64,000 nucleotides of DNA, taken from positions 186,001-250,000 of the forward strand of contig JAEWQB010000024.1 of the NCBI GenBank assembly GCA_023460395.1, read 5' to 3'. The notes under the pieces were generated by a model. That model was not told the DNA's origin, made no database searches, and saw nothing but the letters and a program-made list of their open reading frames with translations. The stretch is from Pseudomonadota bacterium (lineage in GTDB: Bacteria; Desulfobacterota; Desulfovibrionia; Desulfovibrionales; Desulfovibrionaceae). The translations under genes and the position numbers were made by a program. This document shows, in pieces, positions 27,701 to 36,246 of the stretch; position 1 is the first letter of the stretch, and each line of letters opens with the position of its first letter.

Positions 27701-28285
27701 TATGTGGCTAAGTTTTTGCAACGTCATAACCACAGTGCGCTTACGCGCGGGAATGGCCCCGCCCGTCAGGCCGGATGCACCGCCACGCGGGATAAGGGCG
27801 AACTTCAGTTCGTTAGCCAGCCGCACAATGGCGCTGACCTCTTCCGCGCTGGCTGGTGCCACCACCAGTAACGGCAGCTCCATGCGCAAATCTGTGGCAT
27901 CGGTGGAACATTCCACCAATGAACCGGGCCGCAAGTCTATGCGGTCTTTGGGCACTACCTGCGCGATACGCTTGATAAGCTCCTCACGAAACGCCATGTC
28001 GGCATCGTAGGAACTCCAGAACATAATAAGCCCCTCACGCAAGGTGGTTGCGTAATGATGGGCAAGACCGGGCACCGCCTGATCAAAGCGTGCCTGCACG
28101 CTCTGCCGGACAGTTTCGGCGTCGATGAATGGATTGTATCGAACGAGGAAGAGTTCTTCAGCCAAAGCTATGGCAGTGTCGCGCACAGCTTCCGGCCAAT
28201 CTTCAAATTCGTTCAGATCGATACGCAGCACCCGGTTCACCAGCGTCTCAGAACTTATGGAAATGTGTGGACCTTTGTGCGGCAT
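24716..28285 (-). CDS. FAD-linked D-lactate-type dehydrogenase fused to Fe-S/CCG domains
   Basis: The 1189-residue protein joins a GlcD-like FAD oxidase (about 120-620: LIPRGGASGLTGGAIP, NIAENSGGPFAFEYGTT, HMHAGDGNCHVNIP, GEVTGEHGIGITKIKF) to two ferredoxin-type cluster motifs (CTRCGKCKQVCPMF and CTGCGKCTAVCPVK, about 735-830) and two CCG domains (FYFPGCGGSLFYR, HQCCGYPLLAAG, CGSCREGLEKY, NPGCCGESGMGA, GCPSCKVGI). The match is to long Dld/GlcD-GlpC fusions that oxidise D-lactate or related 2-hydroxyacids and pass electrons towards menaquinone. The ATG follows GGGAG. A promoter and a palindrome lie directly upstream. D-lactate is the likely substrate in a sulfate reducer, but glycolate is not excluded. 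Confidence 0.9.
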   Translation of the reverse strand: MPHKGPHISISSETLVNRVLRIDLNEFEDWPEAVRDTAIALAEELFLVRYNPFIDAETVRQSVQARFDQAVPGLAHHYATTLREGLIMFWSSYDADMAFREELIKRIAQVVPKDRIDLRPGSLVECSTDATDLRMELPLLVVAPASAEEVSAIVRLANELKFALIPRGGASGLTGGAIPARKRTVVMTLQKLSHIREIDQQERTITVEAGVITIAAIKAAAEENLLFTVDPASKTASTIGGNIAENSGGPFAFEYGTTLDSILSYRMVTPTGEIIDVERVNHPRHKILEDETVVFEVKDVSGGVRTVITLKGNEIRKPGLGKDVTNKFLGGLPGVQKEGTDGVIIEARFICHPVQAHFRVMVLEFFGRSMHNASLVIKEVVGLRDTIRTQGDLVKISALEEFGPKYVEAIEYQKKSACYEGNPISVLILQLDSNEEDALEASVRDIMRICERYDQVDAFVAKDAAQAELYWEDRHKLSAIARRTSGFKINEDIVIPIDMIPDFALFIEELNQQCMGRAYRGALQDVGRVHGMPLEDKDLNREFTYASKVAQGKIPPEELSDLELLDRVTAYFDGISETHPQLKRHFQKIYEHMLATRIVVANHMHAGDGNCHVNIPVNSNDPIMLHNAEEVADSVMAKAQEMHGEVTGEHGIGITKIKFLSDEKMQALKTFKSRVDPHSIMNPAKLTQRETPVRPFTFSFNRLIRDIQASGLADKDRLIGLLTNIQVCTRCGKCKQVCPMFFPEKSLLYHPRNKNLSLGALLEAVYYSQVSKGKPDPHLLAELRKLVEHCTGCGKCTAVCPVKINSSSVALQLRAFVEEEGAGGHPIKSRVLDFLVKDVQSRVPRAAKMAAMGQKMQNRALRLIPPSWRSGFENPLFAGPGPEMGYQGLADAVKLEKGSLFLPKTVSREGNAPVEAVFYFPGCGGSLFYRNIGLAGLMLMLKAGLAVVMPSQHQCCGYPLLAAGKDTLYHENRERNTKAMQALFESAVGQGLNITHVITACGSCREGLEKYDLPAHLKEGLLHKDMVQLLMERLVPQPFAQGTPLLYHSACHAEWSGVHKIKAGGIYQKALAEFCGAKVTVNPGCCGESGMGAMTNPEIYNKLRARKRRSLEAALIGYPQDLPIVVGCPSCKVGIARTLLTLQDKRPVLHTLEYLAEGMVGPDWKKTFKRLALESQNGGPLRVVDDSVL

Positions 28286-28321
28286 ATCCGAACTCCCTGT
28301 AAAACGAAAAGCGGACCGCGA

Positions 28322-28350
28322 TGTATAATCCCTTTTCCCACCCTTGGCAA
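28322..28350 (-). promoter_or_regulatory. Promoter of the dehydrogenase gene
   Basis: Read on the reverse strand: -35 TTGCCA (28345-28350), a 17-base spacer and -10 TATACA (28322-28327). The leader to the ATG is about 30 bases. Confidence 0.65.
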
Positions 28351-28359
28351 CTCCATTGG

Positions 28360-28371
28360 TTGAGCGCTCAA
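28360..28371. promoter_or_regulatory. Palindrome TTGAGCGCTCAA, candidate operator
   Basis: A perfect 12-base palindrome sits 9 bases upstream of the dehydrogenase -35 box and about 45 bases from the divergent GGDEF promoter. The placement fits an activator or dual-regulator site. No adjacent regulator gene identifies the protein. Confidence 0.5.
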
Positions 28372-28414
28372 TCTCGTTTTTCCCCGCACTCCTTACGCTG
28401 ACAAAGAAAATATC

Positions 28415-28442
28415 TTGCGGTTTTTACTTCGCATTGTACTAT
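28415..28442 (+). promoter_or_regulatory. Candidate promoter of GGDEF sensor gene
   Basis: TTGCGG (28415-28420), a 16-base spacer and TACTAT (28437-28442), followed about 20 bases later by the coding start. Moderate match. Confidence 0.45.
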
Positions 28443-28464
28443 AGTTGGAAACAAATATAGCAGG

Positions 28465-29919
28465 ATGGTTTCCTCCATGCCCAAGCTATCCGACCGCTTT
28501 CGTATTCTTAGCAGCCTCTCCGTTGTCATGCTGACGGCGTTCATTTTCATCAGCGTGGTGAACTATCACGTCTCCCGTCGCTATATTCGTGAAGAAATCG
28601 TCAACTCCGCGCTTCCCCTGCTGCGCGAAAATATCCTGTCTGAAATCCATGAAGACCTCATGCTCCCCACGCAGGTAGCCTCTGTTATGGCCAATGACAC
28701 CTTCCTGCGGGACTGGGCATTGGGCGGTGAACACAACGCCGAGGCCGTGATTCAGTACCTAAAAAAAATTCACGACGAATACGGTTTTTTTTCCACCTTC
28801 TTCATTTCGCACCTCTCTGGCACATATTACCACCACACGGGTGTCTTCAAAAAAATGAACCCCGACAGCCCGCAGGACGCGTGGTACTACTCTTTTCTAG
28901 AATCCGGGCTCTCCATGCGGCTGGAGGTGGACAGCGACGAACTGTCACCGGACAGCCTGACTGTGTTTGTCAATTTCTGCGCCTATGACCAGCAGGACCA
29001 CGCGCTTGGTGTAACCGGCGTGGGACTGCGGCTGGAGTCGCTGGCCCAACTTTTCGCCTCCTACCAACAGTTGCTGGGCCGCACTGCCTATCTGGTGGAT
29101 ACGCGAGGGACAGTGCAGGTTCACCCGGAGCAAAGCAAGGTGCGGCACGCCACACTGGCCTCGCTTTCTTCCGAGGGCACGGCGGAACGCGTCCTCCGAG
29201 AACGCATTAAACCCGTGGACGTAATGTATGAAGGTGTGGAAGACGACGGCTTCCTTACCGCCCGGTATATCCCAGAGGTGGACTGGTTTCTTGTCGTGCA
29301 ACAAACGGAGGACGAGGCCATGACCTCCGCACGGAGAAACCTTCTGCGCACCGCGGTGGTGGGCGGAATGGTAACGCTGGCTGTGCTGTTGGTAAGTTTG
29401 TTCACGCTGCGACGGTTTCAAGCGCAGCTAGAAAGACAGGCGGTGACAGATACGCTTACCGGCCTGCCGAACAGACGGAGCCTTGAGCAGAAATTTACAA
29501 CGCTGCATTCGCTTTTATACCGGAATGGCTCATCTTTTTCCATGGCGGCTCTGGACCTTAACGGGTTCAAGGATATTAACGACACCTATGGCCATCTGAC
29601 AGGTGATGTGCTGCTACAAGCATTTGGGCGCGTGGTACAAAGCCTGTTGCGTGCTTCAGACACGCTCTCCCGATGGGGTGGCGACGAATTCATACTGCTC
29701 ATTTCCGGCTCGGAAGAGACTGCGGCGCTCCTGATCAAGCGGATAAGGGACAGGCTCGCCAGAGAGCCGTTGGCCCGCGTGGACGGGGTGGATATTTTCA
29801 TAAGCACCAGTTGCGGCCTTACCGAGGTGCGGCGTAATGACACCCTAGACAGCGCATATGTACGGGCCGACAAGGCCATGTACGCGGACAAGGCCATATA
29901 CGATAGAGCCAAGGTCTGA
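28465..29919 (+). CDS. Membrane diguanylate cyclase with periplasmic Cache sensor
   Basis: The 484-residue protein has TM helices at about 17-33 and 292-313 around a double-Cache periplasmic domain (VASVMANDTFLRDWALG, YGFFSTFFISHLSGTYYH, GVTGVGLRLESLAQLF, VDTRGTVQVHPE). The GGDEF domain follows directly: DTLTGLPNRRSLEQKF, AALDLNGFKDINDTYGHLTGD and WGGDEF, with an RxxD site (RASD) five residues before. The C-terminus is odd: ADKAMYADKAIYDRAKV contains a 15-base tandem duplication (GACAAGGCCAT at 29870 and 29888) where most cyclases read ADKAMYxAK. The start could also be the ATG at 28477. Product is cyclic di-GMP at the inner membrane. Confidence 0.92.
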   Translation: MVSSMPKLSDRFRILSSLSVVMLTAFIFISVVNYHVSRRYIREEIVNSALPLLRENILSEIHEDLMLPTQVASVMANDTFLRDWALGGEHNAEAVIQYLKKIHDEYGFFSTFFISHLSGTYYHHTGVFKKMNPDSPQDAWYYSFLESGLSMRLEVDSDELSPDSLTVFVNFCAYDQQDHALGVTGVGLRLESLAQLFASYQQLLGRTAYLVDTRGTVQVHPEQSKVRHATLASLSSEGTAERVLRERIKPVDVMYEGVEDDGFLTARYIPEVDWFLVVQQTEDEAMTSARRNLLRTAVVGGMVTLAVLLVSLFTLRRFQAQLERQAVTDTLTGLPNRRSLEQKFTTLHSLLYRNGSSFSMAALDLNGFKDINDTYGHLTGDVLLQAFGRVVQSLLRASDTLSRWGGDEFILLISGSEETAALLIKRIRDRLAREPLARVDGVDIFISTSCGLTEVRRNDTLDSAYVRADKAMYADKAIYDRAKV

Positions 29920-30029
29920 TACGCTCCCCCATAACGCATCTTGGCAAAAAGGTTGGCAAAAAAAGTCTCGCGCACGGAGAGCCGCGCTCCCCGTGTTCTC
30001 CCTGTTTACCGATGGAAAAGGAGCATTTC

Positions 30030-31289
30030 ATGGAAGGGCGGCAACCATGCGACCCGATGCAGGCGGACTGCATGCTGGAATCCATTATGCGGCATTCCGC
30101 CAAAGCGGGTTTGGCACCGGGAACCGCAGCCTACGCGGGAAACGCAAAAAATTTCACGCCCACCCTGCTGACGGTGGAATACACGGAAACATCCCTCACG
30201 GAGCGCACTGAAGCGTTTCCCTTTACGCGGCCCACCGGCATGGCGGATGAATGGGACATTCCGCTTTCCATCGCAGTCGCCTCTGGTCCCAATGCCGCAC
30301 CGGAAACAATATCCCCGACCGCTCCCGCCGATTCCTCCCCGCAAGCCGAAACCCCTTCCGCATCGCCCTCGGTTGTTTCACCTCCGGCGGGAACGCCTCG
30401 GCCCGGCTGGCTGCTCCTCCTCACCGGTATCCACGAAGTGGAACAGGTGCAGGTCGTGGCGGACTGGTTCGGGCTGCACCCTTTGGCGGTGGAAGATATT
30501 CTCAACACGGGGCACCGGCCCAGCCTTGACGAATACGACGACCACGTTGTCATGACCATGCGGTATCTTTTGTATGACTCGGAATCGCTTAAGCTCCGGG
30601 AACAGCACATGGCCTTGGTCTGCCGGGAGGATGCCGTCATAGGCTTTCAGGAAGATCCTTCCGCCGTGTGGGAAGGGGTGCTCGGACGCTTGCGCAAAGG
30701 CAAAGGACGCATCCGGCGCATGGGGACCGCGTATCTGGGCATTGCCATGCTGGATGCGTTGGTGGACAGCTATTTTGGCGTGCTCGGTGCCATCAGCGCC
30801 GATGTGCAGGAACTGGAAGACCGGCTGGGCGTGGGGGATGCCGACGAACAAGCCCTGCGCGACCTTTATACGCTCATGCGCACCGTAGTCGCGCTACGCA
30901 ACGCCCTGCAACCCACGCAACAGGCTCTGGGTTCTCTGCACATGAACGAAGCCGTGGAAATAACCCCGGACATGGAGCCGTTTCTGGCGGATGTAAAAGG
31001 GCATGTCGCACAGGCGGTGGAAGGCGTGCAAACCTTGCATGAGCTGCTTTCTTCCATGCTCAACCTGCAAATTTCTCTGGCGGGCATGCGGATGAACAAG
31101 GTTATGAAGGTACTGACCATTATCGCCACAATCTTCATTCCCCTTACCTTCATCGCGGGGGTATACGGCATGAATTTTCAGAACATGCCGGAGCTCACAT
31201 GGCGATACGGCTATTTCATCACACTGGGGCTTATGGGAGCTATCGGCGCTGTAATGATATACTTTTTTATCCGAAACCGTTGGCTTTAA
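30030..31289 (+). CDS. corA: CorA-type magnesium/cobalt transporter with long N-terminal extension
   Basis: The 419-residue protein (ATG behind AAGGAG; ATG 30012 is the alternative) has the CorA cytoplasmic domain from about 130 (GIHEVEQVQVVADWFGLHPLAVEDIL), the long helix with SMLNLQISLAGMRMNKVMKVLTIIATIF, the first TM and signature YGMNFQNMPEL, then a second TM ending in FFIRNRWL. Residues 75-128 are Pro/Ser/Ala-rich and look disordered, and the first 130 residues are longer than in usual CorA. Its 3' end overlaps the convergent sensor kinase by 23 bases. Confidence 0.93.
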   Translation: MEGRQPCDPMQADCMLESIMRHSAKAGLAPGTAAYAGNAKNFTPTLLTVEYTETSLTERTEAFPFTRPTGMADEWDIPLSIAVASGPNAAPETISPTAPADSSPQAETPSASPSVVSPPAGTPRPGWLLLLTGIHEVEQVQVVADWFGLHPLAVEDILNTGHRPSLDEYDDHVVMTMRYLLYDSESLKLREQHMALVCREDAVIGFQEDPSAVWEGVLGRLRKGKGRIRRMGTAYLGIAMLDALVDSYFGVLGAISADVQELEDRLGVGDADEQALRDLYTLMRTVVALRNALQPTQQALGSLHMNEAVEITPDMEPFLADVKGHVAQAVEGVQTLHELLSSMLNLQISLAGMRMNKVMKVLTIIATIFIPLTFIAGVYGMNFQNMPELTWRYGYFITLGLMGAIGAVMIYFFIRNRWL

Positions 31290-32949
31290 GCCCCACGTCA
31301 TCTCTCCCCGGCGGCAATGCCCTTGTGCCCACGGGCCAGGTTACCGTTACGGATGTTCCTTGCGTTTCGGAAGAGAAAAAGCTGATCTCTCCGCCCATGG
31401 TTATTGCGATGAGATGCGCGGAAAAAGTGCCCAGTCCTGTGCCGTCCTTTTTGCCGTATGTGGCGTATTTGCTAAAAAAATCTTTGCGAATAGCCTCAGG
31501 AACCACACCAAAATTGTGGACCTCCAGCGAAATGGCCCGAACCGATGTCTGCACCGTTACCGTGATGCGGTGTTCCGGGGGCGAAGCCTGCGCCGCGTTG
31601 GTCAGTAAATTGGAAAGAAGCAGGCCAAACAGCGTTTCTTCGCAGTCCCAAAAAAGCCGCGTTTCTGGGGTGTCATGCTTGCCGTCCACCACGACAGACA
31701 CATGGACCTGCTGGGCACGTAACAACGCGAAAAGGTCCAGTTGCACCGCGCGAATAATGGGCAATATGTCTATGCGCGCAGGCTGATACACGTAGGTGCC
31801 CATTTCCATCTTATACATATCCAGCGACATATTGATAATACGCAACATATTCAGGCCGGACTGCCTAAGGTGCAGCAACAGCTCCTTCTGCTGTTCCGTA
31901 ACCGGCCCCATGCCCAAAATAAGATCCGGCAGGTTGATAATGCCGTTAAGGGGCGTTTTCAAATCGTGCCGGGTAATCCGCTCCATATCCTCTTTAAGCC
32001 GCGCGAGTTTGCGTTGCTCTGTTAAGTCGGTAAAACTTTTAACAAAGTAGCGTTTACTCCCGGCCCGTAATTCGGAAACACTTTCCAGAATGGGTACCGG
32101 CGTTCCATCCTGCGCAATAAGTGTGCGCTCCGTGTTGGCATAAAACGCTGAAGAATTCGAAAAGGGGCAATGCTCTTCCGAGGCAAAGCACACCGTTCCG
32201 TGACAAGGAATGCCCACCACATCCTTACGTGTGGCGCGCAGCATATGTAGCGCGGCGGCGTTCACATCCACGATGGTCCGGGAGTCTGCGTCAATGAGCA
32301 GCACCCCCGTCTGGATGGAATGCAGCATCTTACGGATTTGCCGGTTGGTTGCCGTTAACTCTTCCGTGCGCTGGCGGACCATTTTTTCCAGACGAAACGC
32401 CGTTTCCCGGAACATTCCCGTGGCTTCGTGGCTTTCCAGCGCGTGGGCGGCTGCCGCCATGGTTATGGAAAGCAGCTTGCGCGTGGTGTCGGAAACACTC
32501 CCTTTATCCAGCGCCAGACTTGCGACGAACATCCCCCGAATGCGGGTGGGGGTGCTTATTACGTGCAAAAGCAAGGTGCGCCGGTTTTCCACCAAAAAGA
32601 AACACGGCTCCCCTGTGCGCAGAACATAGGCGAAGGTGTAGTCGCTAACGAGCGGCTCAAGATCCCGGTCCAACCCGGCTTGCGCGTCTTTCGGCTCACA
32701 GTGAACCGGTGCGAAACCGTGGTTTTCGCCTTGCGGCAAATACACGGCCATTGCGTCCACGCTGACAAGTCCCCGGACCCGGGCGCACACTTCACGCAAC
32801 AACGCGACGGAGTCGGGCTGCCCTATGACGTCCGAAGAAAAATGGCTCAGAGAAACGACCAGATCCAACGCCTCCAACACGGTCGCCCGTTCTCTACGCA
32901 GGAGGGAAAACGCATTTCCCTGAACAGAAAAATCTGGCTCTTTGGTCAC
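31267..32949 (-). CDS. Soluble GAF-PAS sensor histidine kinase (paired with HDOD protein)
   Basis: The 560-residue protein starts at a GTG 5 bases after the HDOD stop, behind GGGGTAAGG. Order: GAF-like sensor (about 20-185), coiled coil (RQRTEELTATNRQIRKML), PAS (about 205-330) with a cysteine-bearing loop (GIPCHGTVCFASEEHCPF), H-box RITRHDLKTPLNGIINLP, N-box LLSNLLTNAAQAS and GTGLGTFSAHLIAITMGG. It has no TM segment, so it should be cytosolic. The gene order, overlap style and N-terminal sensor are shared with the sigma-54 activator at 57652-59748, whose output is different. Its cognate response regulator is not adjacent. Confidence 0.9.
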   Translation of the reverse strand: MTKEPDFSVQGNAFSLLRRERATVLEALDLVVSLSHFSSDVIGQPDSVALLREVCARVRGLVSVDAMAVYLPQGENHGFAPVHCEPKDAQAGLDRDLEPLVSDYTFAYVLRTGEPCFFLVENRRTLLLHVISTPTRIRGMFVASLALDKGSVSDTTRKLLSITMAAAAHALESHEATGMFRETAFRLEKMVRQRTEELTATNRQIRKMLHSIQTGVLLIDADSRTIVDVNAAALHMLRATRKDVVGIPCHGTVCFASEEHCPFSNSSAFYANTERTLIAQDGTPVPILESVSELRAGSKRYFVKSFTDLTEQRKLARLKEDMERITRHDLKTPLNGIINLPDLILGMGPVTEQQKELLLHLRQSGLNMLRIINMSLDMYKMEMGTYVYQPARIDILPIIRAVQLDLFALLRAQQVHVSVVVDGKHDTPETRLFWDCEETLFGLLLSNLLTNAAQASPPEHRITVTVQTSVRAISLEVHNFGVVPEAIRKDFFSKYATYGKKDGTGLGTFSAHLIAITMGGEISFFSSETQGTSVTVTWPVGTRALPPGRDDVGLKANGFG

Positions 32950-32953
32950 GGCC

Positions 32954-34246
32954 TTACCCCAAAAAAGCGGCAAACACATCGCTTATCTGACGTGCTGAAG
33001 TGCTAAACGCCACTTCCATTACACTTTCAGGCAACTCTAACGTTTGCCATAAGCCTTCGCGCAACGTGCGCACATAGGCCGTCCCGGTAAACCCATAGCC
33101 CATGGCGGCCGCCATGGTTCCAGCCAAAGCGCATACTGCCGCCTCCCGCTTTGTATCTCCGCCGACCTGCGGGTGCTCCCGCAACACCGCTTCGGGCAAC
33201 AGACTGTCAGGCAGACGCCACAGTTGAAACAGCGAACTCGCCACATCCACATGATCGAACCCGAACATCTCCTTTTCCACCCGGCTCATAGAAGCGCCCC
33301 GGTCCTGAGAACGCACAATCGCCTCCGCCAGATCGTCCGGGGCCAGTTTAAGCATAACCAGCCTGCCGATATCGCGCAGCAATCCCACAAGGAAACACCG
33401 TTCCTGCTCCATGTCCGGCATGTGCGAAGCTATTGCCCGGCTAATTACCGCGCGGGCCACGGAACGCCGCCACACTTCCCGCACGGTGATAACGCCATCC
33501 GGCACACTGACAAATTCTCCCAGCACCGCCACGCCCAGCGCGAGTTGCGTAAGGTCGCGTGCGCCCACAAGCACCACTCCGCGACTAAGAGAGTCCACCC
33601 GTTGACCAAAACCATACAGCGGGCTGTTCACCAGACGCAGCAAGCGTGCGCTCATATTGGGGTCGTGTGCGATGATTTCCGCCAACTGTGCCGCGGTGGA
33701 CTGGGGGTTTTCCAGTGCGTCCAGCAACTGAAAATACACACAGGGGAAAGAGGCAAGGCTTTGGTCCATACGCACAAATTCGTCTGCCGATGCAGGCAGA
33801 AAGGCCCTTCGGACTATAGGGGAATCTTTCCGCGCGGTTGCGGAAACCGCCGGTCCATGGGAGACAGTCTGTATGCCTCCCGGAACCAAAACACGCTCCC
33901 CCTCATGAAAACGCTGCGCATACAGCTTCACGCACAAATCACGCAGTTCCCCCATGGGGGCCGAACCCGTATCTGCCTGACTGAATAAAATGTTCACGTG
34001 GTTCCGCGCCGTCTCCACGCAGGTGGGGTCCATAGCCTCCAGCATAGCGCGCCGCGCTTCCTCGCGGGTGACGTTTTCAATATCCACGTCGATGACTCCC
34101 CACAGCGCCAACACGCGAATATGCTGATCCTCCAGAACCAGTCCTCTGGGGAGCAAAAGCCTACCCTGCGTATTTTTCGCATCTGTGGCGAGAACCATGC
34201 CCGCACGCAGATCTTGCGCATTTACTCGTGCCATGCGTTTATCCAT
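32954..34246 (-). CDS. HDOD domain protein (copy 1)
   Basis: The 430-residue protein has a small N-terminal domain beginning ARVNAQDLRAGMVLATDAKN, a linker, and an HDOD domain from about 160 to 400 (LLRLVNSPLYGFGQRVDSL, LVGARDLTQLALGVAVL, FLVGLLRDIGRLVMLKLAP, FGFDHVDVASSLFQLWRLP). The HD pair is replaced by RD in LLRDIG, normal for HDOD proteins, which are thought to act as signalling scaffolds rather than phosphohydrolases. It is a clear paralogue of the protein at 59750-61069. Its stop is 5 bases from the downstream sensor kinase start. An internal start four codons later (MARVNAQ) is also possible. Confidence 0.9.
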   Translation of the reverse strand: MDKRMARVNAQDLRAGMVLATDAKNTQGRLLLPRGLVLEDQHIRVLALWGVIDVDIENVTREEARRAMLEAMDPTCVETARNHVNILFSQADTGSAPMGELRDLCVKLYAQRFHEGERVLVPGGIQTVSHGPAVSATARKDSPIVRRAFLPASADEFVRMDQSLASFPCVYFQLLDALENPQSTAAQLAEIIAHDPNMSARLLRLVNSPLYGFGQRVDSLSRGVVLVGARDLTQLALGVAVLGEFVSVPDGVITVREVWRRSVARAVISRAIASHMPDMEQERCFLVGLLRDIGRLVMLKLAPDDLAEAIVRSQDRGASMSRVEKEMFGFDHVDVASSLFQLWRLPDSLLPEAVLREHPQVGGDTKREAAVCALAGTMAAAMGYGFTGTAYVRTLREGLWQTLELPESVMEVAFSTSARQISDVFAAFLG

Positions 34247-34674
34247 GCCGCGAATCCGTCAGCGACGGAGGTCTTGCTCCGGGACACCGCACGCGCCCAA
34301 TGGCATCGCAACGGTTCCGGCCCGAAAGGGAAACGACGCAGGAAGCCACTTCCGCGTCCGGTGTTCCAGACTGGCAGAATACGATACCCATGGGGGGAAT
34401 GTTATGATATTCCTCCCCCTGCTTTCGCATCATTCCGGTCTGAAATAGCCGCGCCGTCTGGGCATTCCGTTACCTCGCGGGAATTGACAGAAGAAAAAAA
34501 CCATGCGCAAGTAAAATACCCTTCATGTGCGTGGCCCTGATCCGGCTATTTCTTGCTCCACGCGTGCTGCGCCGCTTTCGTACCCGGATTTTTTAGGTCG
34601 AAACACCGCTCCCACCAGAGGTGGGCCGGGGCGCGCCGGGCATGACGGACACTTCCAAAACGGAGCACCTATCC
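34247..34674. other. Divergent spacer between HDOD and FAD-protein genes
   Basis: This 428-base spacer contains a consensus TTGACA at 34484-34489, but the nearest TAAAAT is 22 bases further, too far for a standard promoter. No RNA gene, terminator or conserved reading frame was recognised. Confidence 0.4.
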
Positions 34675-36063
34675 ATGAGTACAACCCGCTTGTTTGATGT
34701 CATCGTAGTGGGGGGAGGCCCAGCAGGACTGTTTGCCGCCCACTATTTAGCCAACCATTCCGAGCTTTCCGTCTGCCTTATCGATAAGGGCAAATCCGCG
34801 AAACAGCGGCACTGTCCTATCAGCAGCACGCAACAGTGTGTGCGCTGCAAACCCTGCCACATTCTGTCCGGCATTGGCGGAGGCGGTCTGTTTTCCGATG
34901 GCAAACTCAATTACATTCATAAATTAGGAAAAACAGACCTAACGCAATTTCTCTCCACCACTGAGGCCATGCGGCTCATCGACGAAACCGAGAGCATTTT
35001 TAACGCCTTCGGCATGGACGGTCCCGTGTACCCCTCTGACATGGAAAAAGCCCGTTCCATTCGCAAAGAAGCCCGCAAGCATGGCATTGAACTGCTGATT
35101 ATCAAACAGAAGCATTTGGGCAGCGACTGCCTGCCAGACCATATTCACGCCATGTCCAGTCATATGGCTGAACGCGGCGTGGTTTTCCGATGTGAAGAGG
35201 AAGTGCGTGAGGTTCTCACCCAAGATGGCGCGGTAACCGGCGTGCGCACCAGCACCGCCACATACGGAGCCAAAGCCGTTATTCTGGCTCCGGGCCGCGT
35301 AGGCGCGGACTGGGTGGGAGAAATTTGCCGCCAGTTTGACCTGAACGTATCACAGCGCGGCATAGAGGTGGGCGTGCGCGTGGAAACGCATAACGATGTC
35401 ATGCGCGATATTACCGACGTGGTGTACGACCCTACCTTTTTTGTGCGCACCAAACGATACGACGACCAGACCCGCACGTTTTGCACCAATCCCGGTGGCT
35501 ACATAACACTGGAAAACTATCAGGATTTTGTCTGTGTAAACGGGCACGCGTTCCGCGACCGGAAGTCGGACAACACCAACTTCGCTTTTCTTTCCAAAGT
35601 GGTCCTCACAGATCCCGTGTCTGATAACACGGGCTACGGCACCGCTATAGGAAGACTGGCTACCATCATCGGTGGCGGAAAGCCCATTCTGCAACGGCTG
35701 GGCGACCTGCGCCGGGGCAGGCGCTCCACATGGACACGGATTCAGAACGGCAACATAGATCCCACCCTGACCAACGTGGTACCCGGAGACATTGCCATGG
35801 CCCTGCCCGAACGCATTGTCACCAATCTTGTGGAAGGGCTGGACCAACTGAATTACGTAATTCCCGGCATTGCGGATGACAACACATTGCTCTACGCGCC
35901 GGAAATCAAATTCTTCGCCACACAGGTGGAAACGGACAGCTCTTTGGAAACCGCTGTACGCGGCCTTTTTGTGGCAGGAGACGGTCCCGGCGTGGCAGGA
36001 AATATCGTTTCCGCCGCCGCCACAGGGCTTATTCCCGCCAAGGCCATTATCGCCCGCATGTAG
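34675..36063 (+). CDS. FAD-dependent dehydrogenase-like protein (COG2509 type)
   Basis: The 462-residue flavoprotein has an N-terminal dinucleotide fold VIVVGGGPAGLFAAHYLAN, a cysteine cluster CPISSTQQCVRCKPCHIL (C at roughly 46, 54, 57 and 60) and GIGGGGLFSDGKLNYIHK, which is typical of the COG2509 FAD-dependent dehydrogenases. A second motif AVILAPGRVGADWVGEI and a C-terminal GLFVAGDGPGVAGNIVSAAATG complete the Rossmann-type FAD site. No reaction is established for the group. The ATG follows CGGAGCACCTATCC; an ATG at 34642 is the alternative. It stands alone and ends at a terminator. Confidence 0.87.
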   Translation: MSTTRLFDVIVVGGGPAGLFAAHYLANHSELSVCLIDKGKSAKQRHCPISSTQQCVRCKPCHILSGIGGGGLFSDGKLNYIHKLGKTDLTQFLSTTEAMRLIDETESIFNAFGMDGPVYPSDMEKARSIRKEARKHGIELLIIKQKHLGSDCLPDHIHAMSSHMAERGVVFRCEEEVREVLTQDGAVTGVRTSTATYGAKAVILAPGRVGADWVGEICRQFDLNVSQRGIEVGVRVETHNDVMRDITDVVYDPTFFVRTKRYDDQTRTFCTNPGGYITLENYQDFVCVNGHAFRDRKSDNTNFAFLSKVVLTDPVSDNTGYGTAIGRLATIIGGGKPILQRLGDLRRGRRSTWTRIQNGNIDPTLTNVVPGDIAMALPERIVTNLVEGLDQLNYVIPGIADDNTLLYAPEIKFFATQVETDSSLETAVRGLFVAGDGPGVAGNIVSAAATGLIPAKAIIARM

Positions 36064-36088
36064 GGAATAGGGAAAAGGATTTTGTCAC

Positions 36089-36121
36089 ACGAAAGGCCCC
36101 TTTTTCAGAGGGGCCTTTCGT
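36089..36121 (+). terminator. Terminator after FAD protein
   Basis: Perfect 12-base arms (left ACGAAAGGCCCC) with a nine-base loop containing TTTTT, followed by CCTCTTTT. Confidence 0.82.
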
Positions 36122-36246
36122 CCTCTTTTCACCATACACTGTTGCCCGTTGTCCCGCCGCATGGCGGAAACTCCCCTCGCAACAAGGGGCAAGGCTATCT
36201 GCCGGGCCACTCCCGCACAGGACGTGCCGATGCCAGACCACAGCCT

